From assembly GCA_945879625.1 (NCBI GenBank), contig CAMCVA010000005.1:1-64000 (forward strand): 64,000 nucleotides of DNA, in the 5' to 3' direction. Below the pieces are notes generated by a model. That model did no database searches, was not told where the DNA came from, and saw nothing but the letters and a program-made list of their open reading frames with translations. Origin of the DNA: Flavobacterium psychrophilum. Lineage in GTDB: Bacteria; Bacteroidota; Bacteroidia; Flavobacteriales; Flavobacteriaceae. Both the position numbers and the translations under genes were made by a program. Below, one piece after another: positions 40,578-47,915 of the stretch. The number at the start of each line of letters is the position of its first letter. Position 1 is the first letter of the stretch.

Positions 40578-40578
40578 G

Positions 40579-41730
40579 ATGGCCAAAATTATTCGCACCG
40601 CTACCGTAGCCATCACGCTCAACGATTTGCTGAAAGGCCAGTTGGCTTTTTTGAATCAGTCACACGAACTCGTTGCGGTATCTGGAGAAGATCAGCATTT
40701 GCAAGCAGTGCGAGATCGAGAAGGTGTGCGCACCATTTCAGTACCGATGCAGCGGGCGATAAGTCCTTTCAAGGACCTTGTATCGCTTGTTCAGTTATAT
40801 CGTGTTTTTAAAAAAGAAAAGCCAGCAATTGTGCACTCGGTTTCTCCCAAAGCCGGTTTGTTGAGCATGATGGCGGCCTATTTTGCAGGCGTTCCGATTC
40901 GAATGCATCTATTTACGGGACTCATTTTTCCTACCAAAAAGGGCCTGTCCCATTTTTTACTCTTGCAAATGGATCGCATCTTATGTGCTTTTGCTACGCA
41001 TATATACCCCGAAGGACAAGGTGTACGGGCTGATTTGATTCGCTACGGTGTGACACGAAAATCGCTACACATTTTAGCCAACGGAAATATCACCGGAGTT
41101 GACACCAATTACTTTACAATTCCAACGGAGGAAGAAAAAAATACCCTGCGAACTTCCTATGGAATTGGGCCTGACGATACTGTTTTTTTGTATGTAGGCC
41201 GCTTGGTAGGGGACAAGGGAATTAACGAGTTAATCGCGGCTTTTACTGCATCTGAATTGCAGTGTAAAAAAAATAAGTTACTGATTGTCGGTTATTTAGA
41301 GTCAAAATTAGACCCATTAAAATTAGAAACCATTCAGGCTATTGAAACCAATATTAACACTATATTTGTGGGCTTTCAACCTGACGTACGACCGTATTAT
41401 GCCGCGGCTGATTGTTTGGTTTTGCCCAGTTACCGCGAAGGCTTTCCCAATGTGTTATTACAAGGTGGGGCGATGGGATTGCCTAGCATTGTAACCGATG
41501 TGAATGGCTGTAACGAAATAATTAAATCGGGTTTTAATGGAACGATCATTCCCGTAAAAAGTGTGGAGGCTATTGTAGCTGCGTTCCTCGATTTTATAGC
41601 TGAAGGAAAAATATCGGAGGCCAAAAAGTTAGAAATCCGAGAACATATAGGTTTAAAATACAACCAAAATTTAGTTTGGAGTGCTGTGAAAGAGGAATAT
41701 GATCGTTTGCTTAAAATAGAAATAAAATAA
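40579..41730 (+). CDS. Glycosyltransferase family 4 protein (PglA/CapM-like)
   Basis: A 383-residue GT-B enzyme. VHSVSPKAGLLSMMAAYFAG near residue 90 and RMHLFTGLIFPTKKG near residue 113 are typical of enzymes adding the second sugar to an undecaprenyl-diphosphate-linked 2,4-diamino-trideoxyhexose (PglA/CapM type). The donor domain has LYVGRLVGDKGINELIAAF and LPSYREGFPNVLLQGGAMGLP. The longer frame from TTG 40570 is inside the previous gene, so ATG 40579 is preferred. It sits directly before the sugar-phosphate transferase. Confidence 0.88.
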   Translation: MAKIIRTATVAITLNDLLKGQLAFLNQSHELVAVSGEDQHLQAVRDREGVRTISVPMQRAISPFKDLVSLVQLYRVFKKEKPAIVHSVSPKAGLLSMMAAYFAGVPIRMHLFTGLIFPTKKGLSHFLLLQMDRILCAFATHIYPEGQGVRADLIRYGVTRKSLHILANGNITGVDTNYFTIPTEEEKNTLRTSYGIGPDDTVFLYVGRLVGDKGINELIAAFTASELQCKKNKLLIVGYLESKLDPLKLETIQAIETNINTIFVGFQPDVRPYYAAADCLVLPSYREGFPNVLLQGGAMGLPSIVTDVNGCNEIIKSGFNGTIIPVKSVEAIVAAFLDFIAEGKISEAKKLEIREHIGLKYNQNLVWSAVKEEYDRLLKIEIK

Positions 41731-42336
41731 ATGTACACGCAACTAATAAAGCCTCTAGGCGACTTTTGTTTTGCCACAGTAGTATTGCTGTTGCTTTCGC
41801 CTATCTTGGTTTTTATCGCGGTTTTTTTAACATTAGCCAACCAAGGCAGTCCTTTTTTTATTCAGCTACGTCCGGGGAAAAACCAACGGATTTTTAAAAT
41901 AATTAAATTCAAAACCATGAATGATGCCCGTGATGCCTCAGGTAGGTTGTTGCCCGATGCTAAACGCTTGACTATTGTAGGAAAATTTGTACGAAAGTTT
42001 TCATTAGATGAAATACCACAATTTCTTAACGTACTCAAAGGGGATATGAGTTTGATAGGACCTCGCCCATTATTACCCGATTATTTGCATTTGTATTCTG
42101 ATTTTCAGAACCAAAGACACCAAGTAAAACCCGGAATAACCGGATGGGCACAAGTGAATGGCCGCAATGCGATTTCCTGGGACCAAAAATTTGAATACGA
42201 CATTTGGTATGTTACTAATATTTCTTTTTCTTTGGACCTCAAAATATTTTACAAAACCATAGGAAAGGTGCTTAAAAGCGAGGGAATTAATGCGGCTAAT
42301 GCAGCCACGATTGAACCTTTTAACGGGAATAACTGA
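41731..42336 (+). CDS. Initiating undecaprenyl-phosphate sugar-1-P transferase (PglC-type)
   Basis: A 201-residue monotopic phosphoglycosyltransferase: one N-terminal membrane helix (about residues 12-33), then RPGKNQRIFKIIKFKTMNDARD (in pieces), FSLDEIPQFLNVLKGDMSLIGPRPLLPDY (in pieces, about residues 89-117) and the PGITGWAQVNGRN motif. Length and the lack of extra N-terminal spans match PglC, which transfers a UDP-diamino-trideoxyhexose phosphate to undecaprenyl phosphate. It starts polymer synthesis. The stop overlaps the ATP-grasp start by one base. Confidence 0.93.
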   Translation: MYTQLIKPLGDFCFATVVLLLLSPILVFIAVFLTLANQGSPFFIQLRPGKNQRIFKIIKFKTMNDARDASGRLLPDAKRLTIVGKFVRKFSLDEIPQFLNVLKGDMSLIGPRPLLPDYLHLYSDFQNQRHQVKPGITGWAQVNGRNAISWDQKFEYDIWYVTNISFSLDLKIFYKTIGKVLKSEGINAANAATIEPFNGNN

Positions 42337-43307
42337 TGAATAAAAATATTTTAATTACTTCGGCAGGTAGGCGAGTTTCCTTAGTGAAATTCTTCCAAAA
42401 AGAGCTCACCCTTATTTTTCCCGGATCTAAAGTCTATACAACCGATGCAAATCCTGATTATGCCGCAGCTTGTGTGGTATCAGATGGTTGTTTTCAAGTA
42501 CCTAAAGTTACTTCTTCCAATTACATTACTGATCTACTTGGCATTGCAATAGAAAATAACATCGCATTAGTAATTCCTACGATTGACACTGAACTTTTAG
42601 CCTTGGCAGAGCACAAAGCACTTTTTGCCGAACATGGTATTGTTATTGTAGTGTCTGATCATCATTTGGTAAATACGTTCCACTTCAAGCGATTGTCCCA
42701 CGACTTTTTCGAAAAACAAGGAATCGATACCGCCAAAGAATTTGACAAAAAAAATTATACACTTCCCGTTTACATTAAGCCTATTGACGGAAGCAGAAGT
42801 TTAGAAAATTTTATTGTACACCACCACGATGATTTTACCGAGAAGCATTTTTCGAATGATAGATTGATGTTTTTAGAATACCTTGATCACAGCAAACATA
42901 CCGAATACACGATTGATATGTATTACAGTAAGGACGGGCGTTTAAAGTGTGCCGTGCCGCGCGAACGCATTGAGGTACGCGATGGCGAAGTGAGTAAAGG
43001 GGTTACCAAGAAGCCTTTATTTATAGATTCGATATGGCAAAAAATGGCATTCGTGGACGGTTTTAGAGGCTGTATTACGATGCAGGTTTTTATGCAAAAC
43101 GATACCCAAAATATCTATGCGATAGAAATTAATCCCCGTTTTGGTGGAGGTTTTCCGTTGAGTTATCTCGCCGGAGCCAATTACCCCAAGTGGATAATTC
43201 AAGAATATTTGCAAGGGAAACAAATCGCTGAGTATCAAGATTGGCAAGAAAATTTATTGTTGCTTCGCTACGACCACGAAGTATTAGTGCCCAATTTTAC
43301 GCACTAA
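42336..43307 (+). CDS. ATP-grasp domain protein (CarB-like fold)
   Basis: A 323-residue ATP-grasp enzyme. The N-terminal pre-ATP-grasp domain begins NILITSAGRRVSLVKFFQKE, and later stretches are LVIPTIDTELLALAEHKALF, YIKPIDGSRSLENF near residue 146 and the metal-ligand motif YAIEINPRFGGGFPLSYLAG near residues 264-283. It ligates a carboxylate to an amine or similar nucleophile at the cost of ATP; the substrate is unknown. Lying between PglC and PglE homologues, it could aminoacylate the 4-amino sugar. That is inference from position only. Confidence 0.8.
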   Translation: MNKNILITSAGRRVSLVKFFQKELTLIFPGSKVYTTDANPDYAAACVVSDGCFQVPKVTSSNYITDLLGIAIENNIALVIPTIDTELLALAEHKALFAEHGIVIVVSDHHLVNTFHFKRLSHDFFEKQGIDTAKEFDKKNYTLPVYIKPIDGSRSLENFIVHHHDDFTEKHFSNDRLMFLEYLDHSKHTEYTIDMYYSKDGRLKCAVPRERIEVRDGEVSKGVTKKPLFIDSIWQKMAFVDGFRGCITMQVFMQNDTQNIYAIEINPRFGGGFPLSYLAGANYPKWIIQEYLQGKQIAEYQDWQENLLLLRYDHEVLVPNFTH

Positions 43308-43308
43308 A

Positions 43309-43950
43309 ATGAGTTCAAAAACCGTAGTTTTTGATTTAGATGACACCCTGGCCTTAGAGCTTGATTATTTAAAATCGGCTTTTCGTGAAATTGCACAAAA
43401 AGTGGATCCTCAAACCCCTCAGCTTTACTCTATTTTATGGGATGCCTATCAATGTAAAGACAACCCGTTTGAACGTGTCTGTGATTTGTACCCGCACTAT
43501 TCAATTGCTGATTTACAGCAACTTTACCGAAATCATTTTCCGGTGTATCCCGCAAATTCGTGTAAAATTTTATTAGAGCAACTCAAACAAATGGGTTGTA
43601 CGTTGGGCTTGGTTACCGATGGCTATTCCGTTACACAACGCAATAAACTAAAAGCTTTAGACATAGAAAATGCATTTGATTTAGTTGTGATTTCTGAAGA
43701 ATTTGGTACAGCCAAACCTAGCTTGGGAAATTTTGAGGTTTTTCATCAATTTAAAACCGCGAAGTATTATTACATAGGCGATAATCCGTCCAAGGATTTT
43801 GTTTCTCCTAATGCATTGGGATGGCAGACCATTTGTTTGGTTGATGCCGGAAATAATATTCACAAACAAGAATTTACTAAAGAATTCCTATATTTGCCGA
43901 GCAAAAAAATTAACAAGCTTGACGAGTTAATTGCGCAAATTTTCCCTTAG
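43309..43950 (+). CDS. HAD-superfamily hydrolase
   Basis: A 213-residue HAD phosphatase-like protein: motif I VVFDLDDTLALELDY (residues 5-19, nucleophile Asp8), motif II LGLVTDGYSVTQRNKL (about residue 100), motif III Lys in FGTAKPSLGNF, and motif IV YYIGDNPSKDF. Its 1-base spacing from the ATP-grasp gene suggests they act together. The phosphorylated substrate is unknown. Confidence 0.85.
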   Translation: MSSKTVVFDLDDTLALELDYLKSAFREIAQKVDPQTPQLYSILWDAYQCKDNPFERVCDLYPHYSIADLQQLYRNHFPVYPANSCKILLEQLKQMGCTLGLVTDGYSVTQRNKLKALDIENAFDLVVISEEFGTAKPSLGNFEVFHQFKTAKYYYIGDNPSKDFVSPNALGWQTICLVDAGNNIHKQEFTKEFLYLPSKKINKLDELIAQIFP

Positions 43951-43979
43951 ACATTTAGTTAACTACAAATTAGTTTTAA

Positions 43980-45119
43980 ATGAGTTTATCAAAAATATGG
44001 CTTTCCTCTCCGCATATGGGTGGAAATGAATTATCCTACATTCATGAAGCTTTTGAAAGCAATTGGGTTGCACCATTAGGACCTAATGTGAATGGGTTTG
44101 AAAATGATTTAGAGCAATATGTAGGTCAAGATTCAAAAATAGCGTCATTAAGCGCGGGAACTGCAGCATTGCATTTAGGACTTATTTTATTGAATTTGCT
44201 ACCGGGAGACGAAGTGATTTGCCAAAGTTTTACTTTTTCGGCTTCTGCAAATCCAATTGTATACTTGGGAGCCACACCTGTTTTTGTAGATAGTGAAACT
44301 GAAACTTGGAATATATGTCCCGTTGCTTTAGAAAAAGCCATTATAGATCGGATTCAAAAAGGCAAAAAGCCAAAAGCTATTATTGCCGTTCATCTCTACG
44401 GCATGCCCTTTCAGATTGATCAAGTTTGTGCTGTAGCCAATAAATACAATATTCCTATACTAGAAGACAGTGCAGAAGCCCTAGGTAGTTCGTATAAGGG
44501 ACATAAATGTGGAACTTTTGGAGAAATAGGGGTACTATCCTTTAATGGCAACAAAATAATTACAACTTCTGGCGGAGGTGCCTTGGTCACCAAAAGCCAA
44601 GCAGTTAAAGAGAAAGCTGTTTTTTTGGCTACCCAAGCCCGCGATCAAGCACCACATTATCAACATTCGGAAATTGGGTACAATTATAGGATGAGCAATA
44701 TATCAGCTGGGATTGGGAGAGGACAAATGGAAGTGTTGGACAGGCATGTTAGCCTAAGAAGAAATATGCATGAATTTTACTACGCTATTTTAGGCACTAT
44801 TTCGGGCATACACTTTTTGAAAGAACCAAATTCAAACTATTTTTCCAATCATTGGTTAACAGCAATTACAATTGATCCTTTATTAACGGGTGGTAAAACT
44901 AGCGAAATGTTACGGTTGCTTTTGGAAAAATACAATATAGAATCTCGTCCATTGTGGAAACCCATGCATTTACAGCCGGTTTTTGCTCATCATCCTTATT
45001 ATGGGGAACGAGTAGCCGAAACCCTTTTTGATCAAGGGTTGTGCTTGCCATCGGGATCAAATCTCACAGATGAGGATCGCCAACGCATTGAAAATGTACT
45101 TGTTGATTTCTTTAACTAG
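43980..45119 (+). CDS. PLP-dependent sugar aminotransferase (PglE/DegT family)
   Basis: A 379-residue DegT/DnrJ/EryC1/StrS aminotransferase. It starts SKIWLSSPHMGGNELSYIHEAF with FESNWVAPLGPNV, the pattern of PglE-like 4-aminotransferases. The PLP-binding lysine is in LSFNGNKIITTSGGG (about residue 185) and YNYRMSNISAGIGRGQ lies near residue 232. It would convert UDP-4-keto-6-deoxy-GlcNAc, made by the 4,6-dehydratase at 45183, to the 4-amino sugar used by the PglC homologue. Confidence 0.92.
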   Translation: MSLSKIWLSSPHMGGNELSYIHEAFESNWVAPLGPNVNGFENDLEQYVGQDSKIASLSAGTAALHLGLILLNLLPGDEVICQSFTFSASANPIVYLGATPVFVDSETETWNICPVALEKAIIDRIQKGKKPKAIIAVHLYGMPFQIDQVCAVANKYNIPILEDSAEALGSSYKGHKCGTFGEIGVLSFNGNKIITTSGGGALVTKSQAVKEKAVFLATQARDQAPHYQHSEIGYNYRMSNISAGIGRGQMEVLDRHVSLRRNMHEFYYAILGTISGIHFLKEPNSNYFSNHWLTAITIDPLLTGGKTSEMLRLLLEKYNIESRPLWKPMHLQPVFAHHPYYGERVAETLFDQGLCLPSGSNLTDEDRQRIENVLVDFFN

Positions 45120-45182
45120 TGAAAAACTGCGGTTATAAAGAGAAAAAGTTTAAATTTGTTCAACCCAAATTTCAATTTTGTT

Positions 45183-47123
45183 ATGTTTGATTACCTCATA
45201 ACTGCGCTCAAAACCAGCGGTTTACTTAAAAAACTGCGCACAGTAGGCTATCTTCCCATATGGATAGTTTTTATTATAGATGTATTCATTGTTATGCTTT
45301 CGGGCGTAATTACTCACATTCTTCTGCTTAATTTATTAATTAAGTTCCAAAACGGCGACGTTTTACTTATGGGAAATTTGGCGATTTTAGCTGTCAATGC
45401 CTTGTTTTTTATTTTCTTTAGGACCTTTTCGGGAATTATCCGGCATTCTACCTTCATTGATGGGATAAAATTGTTGCTTTCCACCACCGCCTCGTTTATA
45501 TTCCTGTTTGTGTTAAATTATTTTTGGGAGTTCAATTTTGGAGTCAAAGTTTACTTGAACTCCGCTCTTTTTATCAATTATGTGATTGCTTTTTCGTTGT
45601 TATTCTTGTTTCGAATCATGGTCAAGTACCTGTTTGAATTATACACTTCATTAGAAGATCAAAAAAAACGAATCAATGCGGTGATATATGGAGTTGATGC
45701 CAATGCAATTTCGGTGGCCAATGCACTCAAAACTGAAATGCCCCCCCGTTTTAATTTATTGGGGTTTATAGACAACAATAGCGATTATAAATCAGGCAGA
45801 AGCTTACTCAATTTACCCATTGTTACGCACAGCAGAAAAACCTACACAATCCTCCGCTCTTTAAAGGCTGATGCTTTAATTATTGCTGAAAAAAGCCTCT
45901 CGAAATCTGATACAATTGCGCTGGTTGAGGAATGCTTGGAATTTAATTTTAAAGTTTTTACAGTTCCTTTAATTACCGATTGGGAAGACCAAGAACAAAT
46001 TTCTAACCAAATTAAGAATTTTGATATTTTAGATTTACTGGGACGAAAACCAATTGAGCTACAAACCGAGAATATTTCTTCTACCCTTAAAGGAAAAAAA
46101 GTTTTGGTTACCGGTGCTGCCGGATCTATAGGCAGTGAAATTGTGCGCCAAGTGATGCTATTTAATCCTGCAAAAATAATTTTAGTAGATCAAGCGGAGA
46201 CCCCATTACATCACCTGCAATTGGAATTAGAAGAAGTCAATGACATACCTATACGTTCTTTTTTAGTTGATATTCGCGACAAAAGTTCCCTAGAAAAAGT
46301 ATTTCAAAATTACAAACCCGACGTGGTTTACCACGCAGCCGCATATAAACATGTGCCGCTCATGGAGAGCAATCCAATGCAAGCCATTTACACAAATGTC
46401 TTGGGCACTATGAACTTAGTTGATTTAGCCCTCAAATATGCAGTGCAACGCTTTGTGATGATTTCTACTGATAAAGCCGTAAATCCAAGTAATGTAATGG
46501 GAGCGAGCAAGCGAATTGCCGAAAAATACATTCAATCGTTGCACCACATCGACATCAAAAGCCAGCAAGTTAGCACTAAATTTATGACCACTCGTTTTGG
46601 AAATGTGTTGGGATCTAATGGATCAATTGTGCCGTTGTTTACCAAACAAATTAAAGAAGGTGGGCCATTAACCATTACGCATCCCGATATTATTCGTTAT
46701 TTCATGACTATTCCAGAAGCTTGTCAATTAGTATTAGAAGCATCTGCGATAGGGAATGGTGGAGAGATTTTTATTTTTGATATGGGTGAGCCGGTAAAAA
46801 TTATTGATTTGGCGCACAAAATGATTCGCTTGGCAGGATTTGTTCCGGAGAAGGATATTAAAATTAAAGTGATTGGCTTGCGTCCCGGCGAAAAATTATA
46901 CGAAGAGTTGCTTAATGATACCTCCAAAACATTGCCAACTCCCAATGAGAAAATTGTAATTGCTGAAGAAATAGCAGAAAATCATCACGAAATTCGTGTT
47001 GAAATTACGGCACTTATTCACCAAATGTATGACGCTTCGGCCAACGAAATTGTGGTGCAAATGAAAAAAATTGTACCAGAATATATTAGCATGAATTCGG
47101 AATTTGAAACTTTAGATAATTAG
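45183..47123 (+). CDS. Membrane-bound NDP-HexNAc 4,6-dehydratase (WbpM/PglF/CapD-like)
   Basis: A 646-residue protein: about four N-terminal transmembrane helices, a first Rossmann-like domain (INAVIYGVDANAISVANAL), then the SDR domain with VLVTGAAGSIGSEIVRQ (about residue 308). The WbpM-type Ser-Met-Lys triad is in STDKAVNPSNVMGASKR (about residues 429-445), where Met replaces Tyr. It makes UDP-4-keto-6-deoxy-HexNAc. The frame is open from TTG 45156, but ATG 45183 is the usual family start. The 63-base gap before it is the largest inside the operon. Confidence 0.92.
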   Translation: MFDYLITALKTSGLLKKLRTVGYLPIWIVFIIDVFIVMLSGVITHILLLNLLIKFQNGDVLLMGNLAILAVNALFFIFFRTFSGIIRHSTFIDGIKLLLSTTASFIFLFVLNYFWEFNFGVKVYLNSALFINYVIAFSLLFLFRIMVKYLFELYTSLEDQKKRINAVIYGVDANAISVANALKTEMPPRFNLLGFIDNNSDYKSGRSLLNLPIVTHSRKTYTILRSLKADALIIAEKSLSKSDTIALVEECLEFNFKVFTVPLITDWEDQEQISNQIKNFDILDLLGRKPIELQTENISSTLKGKKVLVTGAAGSIGSEIVRQVMLFNPAKIILVDQAETPLHHLQLELEEVNDIPIRSFLVDIRDKSSLEKVFQNYKPDVVYHAAAYKHVPLMESNPMQAIYTNVLGTMNLVDLALKYAVQRFVMISTDKAVNPSNVMGASKRIAEKYIQSLHHIDIKSQQVSTKFMTTRFGNVLGSNGSIVPLFTKQIKEGGPLTITHPDIIRYFMTIPEACQLVLEASAIGNGGEIFIFDMGEPVKIIDLAHKMIRLAGFVPEKDIKIKVIGLRPGEKLYEELLNDTSKTLPTPNEKIVIAEEIAENHHEIRVEITALIHQMYDASANEIVVQMKKIVPEYISMNSEFETLDN

Positions 47124-47140
47124 CCTTTAGTATATTTACT

Positions 47141-47899
47141 ATGAAAAAAATAGTCCTACTTGTATTTTCCTTATTTCTTTTACTTTCCTGTGCTTCCAAG
47201 AAGAAGGTTGTTTACCTACAAGATATTGACCAAACCAAAAGCTACGACAGTTCTACTCTGTACGAGCCCAAATTGCAACCCGATGATTTACTCAGCATTA
47301 TTGTTTCAGCTGAAAACCCCGAGCTCTCCGTTCCGTTTAATTTGCCACAAATTCAAGGAAATTACGAAATCAACAACAACCAAAACGGAATCAAAACCTA
47401 TTTAGTTGACAATTTTGGCTACATCGAATTTCCGGTTATTGGAAAGTTAAAGTTGGGCGGACTCACCCGAACAGAAGCTACTGCCAAATTGGTAACCGCT
47501 GTTGGGGAATACATTAAAAACCCCATTATCAACCTTCGGATATTAAATTTTAAAGTTTCCATTTTGGGCGAAGTATTAAAGCCAAGTTCATTCACCCTGA
47601 GTAGTGAACGCATTACGCTCTTAGAAGCGATTAGTATGGCGGGCGATTTAACAATTTATGGCAAACGAAACAACATCTTGATTATTCGCGAAGCCGAGGG
47701 TAAAAAAACGTACAATCGCGTAGATATCACAAAATCTGATTTTTTAAATTCTCCTTTTTACTACTTGGCACAAAACGATATTGTGGTGGTAGAGCCCAAT
47801 AAAACAAGGGTGAATGCCTCTGTAGTTGGCCCAAATGTTACGGCAACCATATCTGCTATTTCTGTATTGGTCACCCTAATTGTTGTATTACTTCGCTAA
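47141..47899 (+). CDS. Wza-like polysaccharide export lipoprotein, copy 2
   Basis: A 252-residue outer-membrane export lipoprotein: signal MKKIVLLVFSLFLLLSC with lipidation Cys17, KKKVVYLQDIDQTKSYDSS (typical of Bacteroidetes Wza), export domain LQPDDLLSIIVSAENPE near residue 45, SLBB strand VSILGEVLKPSS and a C-terminal hydrophobic helix (ISAISVLVTLIVVLL). It is similar in build to the copy at 20921 but clearly diverged. It is followed after 16 bases by the second Wzc-like gene. Confidence 0.93.
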   Translation: MKKIVLLVFSLFLLLSCASKKKVVYLQDIDQTKSYDSSTLYEPKLQPDDLLSIIVSAENPELSVPFNLPQIQGNYEINNNQNGIKTYLVDNFGYIEFPVIGKLKLGGLTRTEATAKLVTAVGEYIKNPIINLRILNFKVSILGEVLKPSSFTLSSERITLLEAISMAGDLTIYGKRNNILIIREAEGKKTYNRVDITKSDFLNSPFYYLAQNDIVVVEPNKTRVNASVVGPNVTATISAISVLVTLIVVLLR

Positions 47900-47915
47900 T
47901 TAACCGTCTATATTC

